Of a stretch of DNA of 64,000 bases, positions 1 through 8,938 are shown piece by piece; position 1 is the stretch's first letter, and each line of letters opens with the position of its first letter. Source of the stretch: Marisediminitalea alba (GTDB taxonomy: Bacteria > Pseudomonadota > Gammaproteobacteria > Enterobacterales > Alteromonadaceae). The notes below the pieces were generated by a model. The model worked only from the letters and a program-made list of their open reading frames with translations, did not search any database and was not told the DNA's origin. The stretch lies in assembly GCF_002993365.1 (NCBI RefSeq), contig NZ_PVNP01000192.1, forward strand, positions 62,001 to 126,000, in the 5' to 3' direction. Both the position numbers and the translations under genes were made by a program.

Positions 1-631
1 ACTCAGCAATGGAATGTACAATGGCTTTGGGGTGATGTTTGGCTAAGTTCACTGGTGCGTGCACCCCGTAGCTTACTCCCACTCTGTCCATGCCAATAGC
101 CTGTGCCATTTGCATGTCGTAGGTGGTATCACCAATCATCAGCGCCTGCCCGGCAGACAAACCGCGCTCTTCAAGCAACTGCAACAGCATGTCCGGGGAA
201 GGTTTGGAGTCTGCCTCATCGGCGCAGCGGGACGTTGTGAAGAAATGACCAGTACCGGTTTGTTCCCAGGCCCGGTTGAGTCCGCGCCGGGCTTTACCGG
301 TAGCTACCGCCAGCACATTGCCAGCATCCTTAAGGTCAGTCAGCATATCGGTTACCCCATCAAACAGCGGGCAAGGCGTGGTATCTGCACCAAGGTACAC
401 TTCCTTATACGCCAGGGTTAAACGCTCGGCCAGCTCGTCATCATCAATATTGAATAACTGCTTAATGGCAGGCTTTAAACTGATGCCGATAATATGGCTG
501 ACAGCTTCTGCTGAAGGGATAGCAACCTCACAACGTGCGGCTGCCTTTCGCATACAGCTAACAATTTTCGCCGCTGAGTCCATCAGCGTGCCATCCCAGT
601 CAAAGATGATCAGTTTGTACTGCTTGGTCAT
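1..631 (-). CDS. HAD-IA family hydrolase (phosphoglycolate phosphatase-like), 3' end outside window
   Basis: Reading the minus strand from an ATG at 631 gives a protein beginning MTKQYKLIIFDWDGTLMDSA, with HAD motif I DWDGT (both aspartates present), a motif II threonine in VLAVATGKAR, a motif III lysine near SKPSPDML, and motif IV IGDTTYDMQMA. These residues belong to the Mg-dependent phosphotransfer site of HAD subfamily IA, whose members dephosphorylate small sugar phosphates such as 2-phosphoglycolate; the true substrate cannot be told here. About 210 codons are visible and the C-terminus is cut off by the window start. It lies 14 bp downstream of rluC on the same strand, so the two are probably cotranscribed. 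No signal peptide, so cytoplasmic. Confidence 0.85.
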   Translation of the reverse strand, partial: MTKQYKLIIFDWDGTLMDSAAKIVSCMRKAAARCEVAIPSAEAVSHIIGISLKPAIKQLFNIDDDELAERLTLAYKEVYLGADTTPCPLFDGVTDMLTDLKDAGNVLAVATGKARRGLNRAWEQTGTGHFFTTSRCADEADSKPSPDMLLQLLEERGLSAGQALMIGDTTYDMQMAQAIGMDRVGVSYGVHAPVNLAKHHPKAIVHSIAE

Positions 632-645
632 AACTTCCTGCACTC

Positions 646-1632
646 TTATACTTTTTTAAGCGTGTTAACGGCCTGGGTTAATTGCTCATCATAGGGCGCA
701 TTAAAGGTCACCATCTCTTCAGTTTTCGGATGCATCAGCCGTAAGCTGGAAGCATGTAAAAACAAACGATTGAGCCCTATGCGTTTCATTTGCTTGTCGA
801 ATTCCGCATCACCGTACTTATCATCACAGGCAATGGGATGGCCGGCATGTAAACAATGTACGCGGATCTGGTGGGTCCGGCCGGTAATTGGTGAAGCCTC
901 AACTAACGTAGCATTTTCGAACGACTGTAAAATTCGATAGCGGGTTTCTGAAGGTTTGCCCTGCTCAGACACGCTTACCAGCCGCTCACCAGACTGCAAA
1001 ATGTTCTTTTGCAATGGCGCCTTCACTTTAAAGCGGTTTTGTGGCCACTGTCCGGCTACCAGCGCATGATAACGTTTGTCCATCTGGCTGTTACGTAACT
1101 GCTCATGCATATGGCGTAACGCCGAGCGCTTTTTGGCCACCAGAATACAACCCGACGTATCGCGGTCGAGCCGGTGAACCAGCTCCATAAACTTCGCTTC
1201 CGGGCGCAATGCTCTGAGCCCTTCAATCAAACCAAAGCTCAAACCACTGCCACCGTGCACTGCCAACCCGGAAGGTTTGTTAAACACAATGATATGTGAG
1301 TCTTCAAACAGGATGTGCTGTTCCAGACTGGCAATCTTTTCCAGTTTAGGGGATGGCAATTCAGGGGTTTCACTCACCCTTACAGGCGGAACCCGAATCA
1401 AATCTCCTGCGACCAGTTTATATTCCGGCTTTACCCGTTTTTTATTCACCCGCACTTCGCCTTTGCGCAAAATACGATAAATAAGGCTCTTTGGGACGCC
1501 TTTTAAAAAGGTACGCAGAAAATTATCAATGCGTTGCCCGTCTAAGTCTGGTTCGACTTCAACAAATTGAACCTGAGATGTGGGGGAATTCTTGTCTGGT
1601 GATGTCACGGGCATTGTGTCGGCTGATTTCAT
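646..1632 (-). CDS. rluC: 23S rRNA pseudouridine synthase RluC
   Basis: RluC isomerises three uridines of 23S rRNA (E. coli 955, 2504, 2580) to pseudouridine. The N-terminus carries an S4 RNA-binding domain (QRIDNFLRTFLKGVPKSLIY, then RKGEVRVNKKRVKPEYKL), followed by the RluA-type catalytic domain with the conserved HRLDRDTSGC, whose Asp is the nucleophile. The region from DGQRIDNFLRT onward closely tracks E. coli RluC as I remember it. The frame is open to an ATG at 1665, but family length (about 320 residues) favours an internal start at 1632 or 1614; no clear ribosome site decides between them. It is divergent from rne, the arrangement seen in enterobacteria, and is followed closely by the HAD phosphatase. 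Confidence 0.93.
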   Translation of the reverse strand: MKSADTMPVTSPDKNSPTSQVQFVEVEPDLDGQRIDNFLRTFLKGVPKSLIYRILRKGEVRVNKKRVKPEYKLVAGDLIRVPPVRVSETPELPSPKLEKIASLEQHILFEDSHIIVFNKPSGLAVHGGSGLSFGLIEGLRALRPEAKFMELVHRLDRDTSGCILVAKKRSALRHMHEQLRNSQMDKRYHALVAGQWPQNRFKVKAPLQKNILQSGERLVSVSEQGKPSETRYRILQSFENATLVEASPITGRTHQIRVHCLHAGHPIACDDKYGDAEFDKQMKRIGLNRLFLHASSLRLMHPKTEEMVTFNAPYDEQLTQAVNTLKKV

Positions 1633-1783
1633 AGGCGGCGATTCTAACGTATTTCGTCTGCACATTCACTTAACTCGAACGCCGATTAATCGAAAACTAC
1701 ATCATGAGCAGTTGTTTAACCCGGCATTTTGTTCAGAAAACGACGTCCGGCTGAGTTAATTGCTCCCTAATTACGCGTATGGC

Positions 1784-1813
1784 TTGCCTATTTCAACCCT
1801 TTGGTGCGATAAT
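1784..1813 (+). promoter_or_regulatory. Candidate sigma-70 promoter for rne
   Basis: TTGCCT (1784-1789), an 18-bp spacer and GATAAT (1808-1813) form a reasonable sigma-70 promoter pointing at rne. It would give a leader of roughly 475 nt, comparable with the long rne leader of E. coli. This is read by eye only; other weaker boxes exist further down the leader. Confidence 0.4.
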
Positions 1814-2294
1814 CAAACTGTTTTAACCGAAACGACACCGAAAGGTTCTCGTCAGACTCGTTGTTAAAATAACGTTAAACTAAAAAGTTAAACAACCGGT
1901 CGCAGAGTCTGTATTACTACCAAACTACCCCATTGCGGAATTATCAATTGAGTAGGAAATACAACGTGCGTTGATGAACAATCACGTAGCTGAAAACTTG
2001 CGACAATGGCAAAAATAATGTGCCGTTTAGTTATACAGAATTGAATTGACATAGTTCACTGACCCGCGAAGTTCAGGTTGGTGAACAGATACAGAAAACT
2101 TGTACAGGGCCGTCGTTCCCGACACCCAATAAAGACAGAAACGCTTTTTTGAAGAAGTAAAAAGCGTATAGAATCAAGGGTAATACGACAATACAACAAG
2201 ATCCCTGCCCAACGTGAGGTTGCGCGGTGAGGTTTTGCACAGTCACTTTAATTGTGTATCTGAACGGCTGTAAGCAATAACAGAGTTAGATACA
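1814..2294 (+). promoter_or_regulatory. Long 5' leader of rne
   Basis: About 480 bp with no convincing gene lie between the candidate rne promoter and the rne ATG. In E. coli the rne leader (about 361 nt) folds and mediates feedback control by RNase E itself; the same role is inferred here from position and length. A perfect 7-bp inverted repeat, TGTATCT (2255-2261) and AGATACA (2288-2294), ends exactly at the start codon and would place the initiation region at the foot of a hairpin. No strong Shine-Dalgarno is visible before the ATG (ACAGAG at most), which fits translation being limited by structure. Confidence 0.45.
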
Positions 2295-5200
2295 ATGAAA
2301 AGAATGCTAATCAATGCAACTCAGCAAGAAGAGTTGCGGGTTGCCCTGGTAGACGGGCAACGCTTGTATGATTTGGATATAGAAAGTCCCGGGCACGAGC
2401 AAAAGAAAGCGAATATCTACAAAGGTAAAATTACCCGTGTAGAACCCAGCTTAGAAGCTGCCTTTGTTGACTACGGCGCCGAACGCCACGGTTTCCTTCC
2501 TCTCAAAGAAATTGCCCGCACTTATTTCCCGAAAAACTACAAGCTCGAAGGTCGTCCGAATATCAAGGACGTCATCAAGGAAGGCCAGGAAGTTATCGTT
2601 CAAATCGATAAGGAAGAACGCGGCCAGAAAGGCGCAGCGTTAACCACTTTCCTATCGCTGGCAGGTAGTTACCTGGTATTAATGCCAAACAATCCTCGTG
2701 CAGGGGGAATTTCCCGCCGTATCGAAGGTGACGAGCGTACCGATCTGAAAGCCGCATTGTCGAAACTGGACCTGCCTGATGGCATGGGTCTGATTGTTCG
2801 TACCGCGGGGGTTGGTAAATCCTACGAAGAACTGGATTGGGATTTACGCGTGCTGCTGACGCACTGGGAAGCGGTTTCCAAAGTCGCCGAAGAACGCCCT
2901 GCTCCATTCCTTATCCACCAGGAAAGTAACGTCATTGTGCGTGCGATCCGTGACTATTTACGTCGCGACGTGGGTGAAATCCTGATTGATAAACAGCGTG
3001 TATACGAGCAGGCTTTACAGCACATTGAGCTGGTTCGTCCTGATTTTGCTAACCGCGTTAAATTGTATAAAGGCGATGTACCATTATTCAGTCATTACCA
3101 GATTGAAAGCCAGATAGAATCAGCCTTCGAACGCGAAGTACGTCTGCCTTCAGGTGGATCAATTGTTATTGACCCAACCGAAGCACTTACCTCCATCGAT
3201 ATCAACTCTGCCCGTGCAACCAAAGGCGGCGACATTGAGGAAACCGCACTCAATACCAACCTGGAAGCCGCCGACGAAATTGCCCGCCAGTTACGTCTGC
3301 GCGACCTGGGTGGTCTGGTGGTTATCGACTTTATTGATATGACGCCGGTGAAGCACCAGCGTGAAGTTGAAAACCGCATGAAAGACGCCGTGCGTCCTGA
3401 TCGTGCGCGTGTTCAGTTGGGTCGTATTTCCCGCTTTGGCTTGCTTGAGATGTCTCGTCAGCGTCTGCGCCCGTCACTGGGTGAATCAGCGCATAACGTA
3501 TGCCCACGTTGTTCTGGTCATGGCACTATTCGTGGCACTGAGTCATTAGCGCTGTCTATCCTGCGAATTCTTGAAGAAGAAAGTATCAAGGATAACACTG
3601 GCCAGATTGAAGCCCAGCTGCCGGTACCGGTAGCCACCTATCTGCTCAACGAAAAACGTAAAGCAGTGCAGAACATCGAAAAGCGTCATAACGTTAGCCT
3701 GATCATTATTCCAAACCCGAATCTTGATACGCCTCATTACCAAATCGTTCGCCACCGCGCAGACGATGTAGTATCTGACGCCAGCTACAATATCAGCCTG
3801 GCTGAAGTAGAAACCAAGGAAGCCTCACCGGGCGTTACCGCGCCGGTTAAGCGCGAAGAGCCGGCATTACAAGGATTGATTGCGCCAACCCAGGCGCCGG
3901 TAGTACCGCCTAAGGCTGAAGAGAAGCCCGTTGACCAGAAAACCGGCCTGCTGGCAGGGCTTGGCAAATGGTTATCCGGCTTATTCTCCAGTGAAGAAGA
4001 ACAAGTCGAAGAGAAGCCTAGGCCAAAAGCCAAGCCGCGCAATAACAACCAGAACGGCCGTCGTCGCAATAATAATGACAGACGTCGTAATAACCGTTCT
4101 GGTAATAAAAACCGTCGCAACGATAACGAAGAGAAGTCGACTGATAACACCAGTGAACAATCTTCTGACAACAGCAATAATAAGCGCCAGGACAAGCCGA
4201 AGCAGACCCGCGGTCGTAACCGTTCGCGCAACAGAACACAAACGGATAAAGCCGATAAAGCTAACGATGAAGTGGCTGACAAAGCAGTACAAAGCGACAT
4301 CGAAACGACTGAAAAGCCGGCCCGTAAAAAGCCAGCCAGAGAGCGTCGTCAGCGTCGCGAGTTGAAAGGCAGTGTGCGTGCGGAAGGCGGTACCGACAAG
4401 CATCCGGTGCAAACCAAAGCGACTCAGGAAAAAGCTGAGCAGAAAGCAGCCGAAGCAGCTAAAGCTGACGCCGACAAGTCCGCAACTGAAGCGCCAGTTA
4501 GCCAAACTGAAGCGCCTGTAAAAGAGACTGTTACCCAGTCTCCAGCCAGCGTAGAAGAGAAAGCTCAGGCACCTCAGGCGCCGGTACAAAGCGAACAGTC
4601 GGAAGCCGAAACGGTGGAAGCGACTCAGCAACCGGCAGAAGGTCAGGATGATGCTAACCAGCAGGATGATGACGATAAAGCACGCGCTGAAAAAGGCTCG
4701 CGCAGCCGCAGTCGCCGCTCACCTCGCCATGCCCGTGCAGCTGGCCAGCGTCGTAAGAAAGAAAAGTCAGAGGATGAAACTCAGGCTCAGCCAGCTCAGC
4801 AGGATGAACTGCAGTTTGATGCACCAGAACCTGCCGAGACTGCCGCGACTGATAATGAAACCGTAGCAGCAACAGAAGCGCCGGAATCGACTGCGAATGA
4901 AGAACCAAAGCAGGTCGAAATTAACCTGGAAGCCGAAACGCAGAGCACGACCAGCGCTGAAGAAGCCCCGGCAGAGCAAGCGTCTGAAGAACCAGCGCCA
5001 GCTGAGCCGCAAACCCCTGCCGCAACGGAAGAAGTGCAGCAGCAAACTGCGCCTGAAGCCGCTGAACCGGTTGCCACTGAAGCACCTGAAAACCAGGCTG
5101 AAGACACTGCCGCTGAAGAAAAAGCGCCAGAGCCAGAGGCAAAACCGGTGCCGGTAGAAGCCGAAGCAGAGCCTGTAGCAGAGACTATACCAGCAAACAC

Positions 5201-5429
5201 TGCTCCGGCAGCGCCTGCTAAAGTGGCTATGGCCAGCAGTTTAGGTAAATTTACCGCTTCTCACCCAATGACTAACCCACCTCAGGTGGCAGCGTCAACG
5301 GAAGAGATCACCATTATCAGCAGAGACGACGATCAGCGTCCTGCCCTGTCGGTATCTGGTCGCCTGGCAACAATGGCAAATGCTAATGCCATAGCATCAG
5401 CGCCGACGACCCGTCCAGCCAGCGTGTAA
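2295..5429 (+). CDS. rne: Ribonuclease E
   Basis: Endoribonuclease that starts mRNA decay and matures rRNA/tRNA, and scaffold of the RNA degradosome. The N-terminal half has the S1 domain ([24 protein letters not shown]), the DNase I-like catalytic site with Asp302 ([13 protein letters not shown]) and Asp345 (VVIDFIDM), and the zinc-link CPRCSGHG at about 403-410. The C-terminal half is disordered. It holds an amphipathic segment [15 protein letters not shown] at about 550-566, matching the membrane-targeting helix, and an Arg/Asn-rich RNA-binding stretch at about 575-614. A second basic patch ([20 protein letters not shown]) sits near 800, and a long Ala/Glu/Pro tract follows. The extreme C-terminus (HPMTNPPQ...[14 protein letters not shown]) resembles the conserved PNPase-binding end. 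Length 1044 is normal for the family. Confidence 0.97.
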   Translation: MKRMLINATQQEELRVALVDGQRLYDLDIESPGHEQKKANIYKGKITRVEPSLEAAFVDYGAERHGFLPLKEIARTYFPKNYKLEGRPNIKDVIKEGQEVIVQIDKEERGQKGAALTTFLSLAGSYLVLMPNNPRAGGISRRIEGDERTDLKAALSKLDLPDGMGLIVRTAGVGKSYEELDWDLRVLLTHWEAVSKVAEERPAPFLIHQESNVIVRAIRDYLRRDVGEILIDKQRVYEQALQHIELVRPDFANRVKLYKGDVPLFSHYQIESQIESAFEREVRLPSGGSIVIDPTEALTSIDINSARATKGGDIEETALNTNLEAADEIARQLRLRDLGGLVVIDFIDMTPVKHQREVENRMKDAVRPDRARVQLGRISRFGLLEMSRQRLRPSLGESAHNVCPRCSGHGTIRGTESLALSILRILEEESIKDNTGQIEAQLPVPVATYLLNEKRKAVQNIEKRHNVSLIIIPNPNLDTPHYQIVRHRADDVVSDASYNISLAEVETKEASPGVTAPVKREEPALQGLIAPTQAPVVPPKAEEKPVDQKTGLLAGLGKWLSGLFSSEEEQVEEKPRPKAKPRNNNQNGRRRNNNDRRRNNRSGNKNRRNDNEEKSTDNTSEQSSDNSNNKRQDKPKQTRGRNRSRNRTQTDKADKANDEVADKAVQSDIETTEKPARKKPARERRQRRELKGSVRAEGGTDKHPVQTKATQEKAEQKAAEAAKADADKSATEAPVSQTEAPVKETVTQSPASVEEKAQAPQAPVQSEQSEAETVEATQQPAEGQDDANQQDDDDKARAEKGSRSRSRRSPRHARAAGQRRKKEKSEDETQAQPAQQDELQFDAPEPAETAATDNETVAATEAPESTANEEPKQVEINLEAETQSTTSAEEAPAEQASEEPAPAEPQTPAATEEVQQQTAPEAAEPVATEAPENQAEDTAAEEKAPEPEAKPVPVEAEAEPVAETIPANTAPAAPAKVAMASSLGKFTASHPMTNPPQVAASTEEITIISRDDDQRPALSVSGRLATMANANAIASAPTTRPASV

Positions 5430-5445
5430 TACGGTAACATTATTC

Positions 5446-5475
5446 AAAAGGCCAGCCATGCTGGCCTTTTTTGTT
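5446..5475 (+). terminator. Rho-independent terminator of rne
   Basis: GGCCAGC and GCTGGCC pair around a short CAT loop and are followed by a T-run, with A-run symmetry upstream (5446-5475). It sits 17 bp after the rne stop codon. Confidence 0.85.
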
Positions 5476-5486
5476 TATGTGGTAGC

Positions 5487-6497
5487 ATGATTATGAATAC
5501 ACCATCGTCTTTACCCTTACCCTGGCTACAAAGCCTGCTGCAGGACCCACAGTTGAGTCAGTTTGAACTGGTGCAGTCACTGTGGAGTGATTTTGGTCAG
5601 CTGCTGCGCTGTTACTCGCCCGCTCGCCAGGCCAGCGTGATCATCAAGCTGATTTCCCAGCCTGCCACGTTCCGCCACCCGCGGGGCTGGAGTAGCCAGC
5701 AAAGCCTTGAGCGTAAATGGCGCTCCTATGAGATAGAGCAATATTTCTATACGCATTACGCGCCCCTCTTTGCAGATTACGGGCACCTTGCCCGGTTGAT
5801 AGCCTCAGACGCAGTAAGCAACGAGTCAGGTACGCGGCTGGCACTGGTACTCAGTGACTTAAATACTGCGGGGTTTGAAGGGAGACATCAGCAACTAAGC
5901 GCCGATGCCTGTAAACCTGTTCTTGCCTGGCTAGCCGCCTTTCATGGCCGCTTTATTCATCAGTCGCCGTCCGGTTTATGGTCCCAGGGCAGTTACTGGC
6001 ATTTGGCTACCCGTCCCGACGAGTTCAGCAAAATGGCAGCTGGCCCGCTTAAACAGTTTGCCCCGGCCTTTGATAAAACGCTGCAACAGTGCCCCTATCG
6101 CACGCTAATCCACGGTGATGCGAAAGTGGCGAATTTTTGTTTCAGTGCTGACGATCAGACTGTCGCAGCCGTCGATTTTCAATATGTGGGAGGCGGTATC
6201 GGCGTTCAGGATGTGGCATATTTTCTGGGCAGCGTGTTGTCTGAGCAAGACCTGCTTAACCATACTAAAGACTATCTTGATTATTACTTCAGGGAATTAC
6301 GCAGCGCTTTAAGCAAGCAACTGGCGCCAGAGGAATGTGAAGCCGTGTGCAACAGCTGGCGCCAACTCTACTGCGTGGCTAATGCCGACTTTCACCGCTT
6401 TTTAGCGGGTTGGAGCCCTGAGCATTTTAAAATTAACCGGATGTTACAACAGCAAACTGAACAGGCTATTGCGCTGGTATCTGCCAGGCCGCAATAG
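5487..6497 (+). CDS. Aminoglycoside phosphotransferase (APH)/choline kinase-family protein
   Basis: A 336-residue soluble protein with the kinase-like catalytic core of the APH/choline-kinase superfamily: Brenner motif LIHGDAKVANFCF (about 207-219), then the metal-binding VAAVDFQYVGGGIGVQDVAYFLG. These enzymes transfer phosphate from ATP to small hydroxylated substrates; the actual substrate is unknown, and housekeeping members of this group are not antibiotic-resistance genes. It follows the rne terminator directly and is convergent with ygiD, so it is probably a monocistronic gene. An alternative ATG lies two codons downstream (MNTPSS). Confidence 0.75.
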   Translation: MIMNTPSSLPLPWLQSLLQDPQLSQFELVQSLWSDFGQLLRCYSPARQASVIIKLISQPATFRHPRGWSSQQSLERKWRSYEIEQYFYTHYAPLFADYGHLARLIASDAVSNESGTRLALVLSDLNTAGFEGRHQQLSADACKPVLAWLAAFHGRFIHQSPSGLWSQGSYWHLATRPDEFSKMAAGPLKQFAPAFDKTLQQCPYRTLIHGDAKVANFCFSADDQTVAAVDFQYVGGGIGVQDVAYFLGSVLSEQDLLNHTKDYLDYYFRELRSALSKQLAPEECEAVCNSWRQLYCVANADFHRFLAGWSPEHFKINRMLQQQTEQAIALVSARPQ

Positions 6498-6518
6498 ATT
6501 GCGACCTGGCTGGCGATT

Positions 6519-7328
6519 TTAAGCAGGATTAAACCAGCCAAAGGTGCCGGCCTGCTTGTTAAGCACTACAACCGAATCGGTCAGATCGGCGGCGCGTCCC
6601 GCAGCGCCATAACACACATGCAGTGGTATCAGATGTTCTTCCCGCGGGTGACAGAATCGCGCTCCCGGCGCTTGCTCCCAATTCTTTAGCTTTTCCTGAC
6701 GCTCAGTTTCACTGACCGACGTGCTGGACAACACATCTTTAAGCCAGTCTTCAAAACCCTGATTCATGGCGCGGCTCTGAGGCGTATCGGCGGCAAAAAA
6801 CGCCCGCATATTATGAAACGAAAAGCCTGAGCCCAGGATAAGCAGATCATCATAATCCAGATTAGCCAGTGCTTCACCGATGCGAATATGCGCGGCCGCG
6901 TCCAGGGTATTGACCAGAGACAGCTGAACACAAGGGACATCGGCGTCCGGATACATGATTTTAAGCGGCACAAATACCCCGTGATCAAGTCCGCGCTTAG
7001 CATCCTCGGCAACGTCAATGCCACTCGCCCGAATCGCCTGAGCTACTTTACCGGCCAACTCAGGCTCGCCTGCACAGGGATATTTAATAGCGTAACTTTC
7101 CGGCGGGAAGCCGTAATAATCATAAATCAGTTCTGGCGCCGGATTCGTAGTCACCGTTGCCACCGATTCCTCCCAGTGCGCACTGATAATAAGGATGGCT
7201 TTTGGCCGACGAATGGTGCCTGCCAGCTGCGCCAGATGCTCGGTTAATGCACGATGGCCGGGGTCGCCCAGTAACGGCATCGGACCGCCGCCATGGGAAA
7301 TAAATAAGGCTTGTTGTGATGCCTGCAT
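6519..7328 (-). CDS. ygiD: 4,5-DOPA dioxygenase extradiol (YgiD-type, LigB superfamily)
   Basis: A 269-residue class III extradiol ring-cleavage dioxygenase. Metal-site histidines lie in FISHGGGPMPL near the N-terminus, in ILIISAHWEES, in KRGLDHGVFVPLKIM and in GSGFSFHNMRAF, the usual order for the DODA/YgiD family that opens catechols such as L-DOPA. Its ATG is 8 bp after the yqjG stop, and the GGAGGT ribosome site overlaps that stop codon, so translation is probably coupled to yqjG. Placement with a glutathionyl-hydroquinone reductase and a DoxX protein suggests a joint role in disposing of catechols and quinones; this role is inference. Confidence 0.9.
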   Translation of the reverse strand: MQASQQALFISHGGGPMPLLGDPGHRALTEHLAQLAGTIRRPKAILIISAHWEESVATVTTNPAPELIYDYYGFPPESYAIKYPCAGEPELAGKVAQAIRASGIDVAEDAKRGLDHGVFVPLKIMYPDADVPCVQLSLVNTLDAAAHIRIGEALANLDYDDLLILGSGFSFHNMRAFFAADTPQSRAMNQGFEDWLKDVLSSTSVSETERQEKLKNWEQAPGARFCHPREEHLIPLHVCYGAAGRAADLTDSVVVLNKQAGTFGWFNPA

Positions 7329-7336
7329 AACACCTC

Positions 7337-8281
7337 CTAAAATTGTGGGCCACGCGGCACTATCCCGCCGGGATTCAACATTTTAATAGAGTAATAACCG
7401 GCTTTGATGTGGTCTATATTCACCGTATCAGCAATACCGTCAAGGGCCCAGATCCGATGCATATGAGCATTAAGATAAGGAAATTCCCTGATCAATTGGC
7501 GGTTACATTTAAACAAACCGTAGTAAGCGGCATCAAATCGCACCAGGGTGACAAACAACCTGATGTCGGTTTCGGTCAGAACATCGCCGAAAACATAGCC
7601 TCGACCGTCGGCCAGTCTGGCTTCGAGCTTATCCAGTGTGCTAAATACGTTATCAAAAGCCTCATTATAAGCGGCCTGACTGGACGCAAAGCCGGCCTGA
7701 TAGACGCCGTTATTCAGCTTGTGGTAAATCTCTTCATTCAGCTCGTCAATTTCATCAGCCAGGTCTGCCGGGTAGAGATCCGGACCGGTATTGACCAGTT
7801 CATTAAAGGCCGAATTCAGCATCCGCAGGATATCTGCAGACTCATTATTAACAATCGTTTGCTTCTGCTTATCCCACAGCACGGGTACCGTTGCCCGGCC
7901 GGTAAAATCCGGCGCTACCTGGGTATAAATCTGGTGCATGTAGGTTGCCTGATTGAGTTTATCATTGGTACTCCCCGGATAACCGCCAAACTGCCAGCCC
8001 TGGTCGCTTAAACGCGGATTCACCACGCTTACAGTGATTAGATCTGTCAGGCCTTTTAGCGCACGCACTGCTAACGCACGTGATGCCCAAGGGCAAATAT
8101 AGGCAACATAAAGATGATAGCGGCCCGCTTCGGCTTTAAAGCCCCCCTCGCCGGTGGGACCGGGCGAACCATCTGGCGTTATCCAATGCCGAAAGGATGA
8201 AACCTGACGAATAAAACGCCCGTCCTTGTCTTTTTTCTGTACGGGTTGCCAGTCGGCATCCCATTTTCCATTCACTAACAT
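7337..8281 (-). CDS. yqjG: Glutathionyl-hydroquinone reductase YqjG
   Basis: Xi-class glutathione transferase that reductively removes glutathione from glutathionyl-hydroquinones. The catalytic cysteine is Cys63 in YICPWASR, the same position as in E. coli YqjG as I recall it. Other family landmarks are FRHWITPDGSPGPTGEGGF at the N-terminus, TVPVLWDKQKQTIVNNESADI for glutathione binding, and TLVRFDAAYYGLFKCN in the helical C-terminal domain. At 314 residues it is slightly shorter than the E. coli protein. It sits between yqjF (62 bp upstream) and ygiD (8 bp downstream) in one probable operon. Confidence 0.93.
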   Translation of the reverse strand: MLVNGKWDADWQPVQKKDKDGRFIRQVSSFRHWITPDGSPGPTGEGGFKAEAGRYHLYVAYICPWASRALAVRALKGLTDLITVSVVNPRLSDQGWQFGGYPGSTNDKLNQATYMHQIYTQVAPDFTGRATVPVLWDKQKQTIVNNESADILRMLNSAFNELVNTGPDLYPADLADEIDELNEEIYHKLNNGVYQAGFASSQAAYNEAFDNVFSTLDKLEARLADGRGYVFGDVLTETDIRLFVTLVRFDAAYYGLFKCNRQLIREFPYLNAHMHRIWALDGIADTVNIDHIKAGYYSIKMLNPGGIVPRGPQF

Positions 8282-8343
8282 TCTGTCTCCTCCTGTACAG
8301 CTTGCCAGGACAAGCCTGGCAGCTATTACTGTGGGTGCTGTGT

Positions 8344-8793
8344 TTACTTGGTTGTCAGAGCGCGGGCTATCACATTATCGACTGCCAGACGTCCGGCACC
8401 AGTAATTGCCAGCGAAACGGTGACTGCAAACAGTACCAGTGCGTATTCATAACCACCGTTAGATAAAAACAAACCGTTTGGGATATGTGCACTGAAGATG
8501 GCAATCAGCATAGTGAATGCACTGACTGCGGCGGCAGGACGGGTCAGTAAACCCAGCGCCAGGGCCAGACCACCAAAGAACTCTGCACTGCCTGCCAACA
8601 AGGCCATCAGGAAACCCGGCTCCAGTCCCAGGCTCGCCATGTACTGTCCGGTGCCTTCAAGGCCATAGCCGCCAAACCAGGCAAATAACTTTTGTGCACC
8701 GTGGGCCGCCAGCGTAAGACCAACCGGAACCCGTAAAATGAATGCTGCGATACCGGCATCTGAACTGACTAACTTAGTAATTAATACTTTCAT
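8344..8793 (-). CDS. yqjF: DoxX family membrane protein YqjF
   Basis: A 149-residue integral membrane protein with four hydrophobic segments and DoxX features: ILRVPVGLTLAAHGAQKLFAWFGGYG, then AGSAEFFGGLALALGLLTRPAA. In E. coli yqjF and yqjG are adjacent, and yqjF responds to nitro-aromatic or quinone-like products through the LysR regulator YhaJ. Here the divergent neighbour is also a LysR regulator, so the same logic is plausible. DoxX proteins are linked to redox and quinone stress but their biochemistry is poorly defined. First gene of the yqjF-yqjG-ygiD operon. Confidence 0.88.
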   Translation of the reverse strand: MKVLITKLVSSDAGIAAFILRVPVGLTLAAHGAQKLFAWFGGYGLEGTGQYMASLGLEPGFLMALLAGSAEFFGGLALALGLLTRPAAAVSAFTMLIAIFSAHIPNGLFLSNGGYEYALVLFAVTVSLAITGAGRLAVDNVIARALTTK

Positions 8794-8910
8794 AATAAAT
8801 CTCTCTCATCAAAGTAGGTGAATGTGGAAACAACCCTGTGTTGTTCCGACTCGATGGTGATACTTTACTATCCACATATTGATTTATTAAGAGGGTTAAA
8901 ATAGAGTAAC

Positions 8911-8929
8911 TATCAACATTTTATTGATA
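8911..8929. promoter_or_regulatory. Candidate LysR-type operator between yqjF and its divergent regulator
   Basis: TATCAA (8911-8916), 7 bp, TTGATA (8924-8929) is a perfect interrupted dyad of the T-N11-A type used by LysR regulators. It ends 9 bp before the regulator's ATG, which would allow autoregulation. A second imperfect inverted repeat, GGAAACAAC and GTTGTTCC, lies at 8826-8847 closer to yqjF. Neither has been tested; binding is inferred from symmetry and position. Confidence 0.4.
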
Positions 8930-8938
8930 ATTAAAATT

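Noticed and set aside
3785-4631. Long antisense ORFs within the 3' half of rne
   Set aside because: They mirror the low-complexity Arg/Asn/Glu/Ala codons of RNase E's tail; hydrophobic nonsense on the opposite strand, no start signals.
4796-5200. Antisense Ala/Ser-rich ORFs opposite the rne Glu/Ala/Pro tract
   Set aside because: Composition follows directly from the GAA/GCx codons on the coding strand.
7343-8011. 222-codon plus-strand ORF opposite yqjG
   Set aside because: yqjG is unmistakable in its frame; the antisense frame has no family features.
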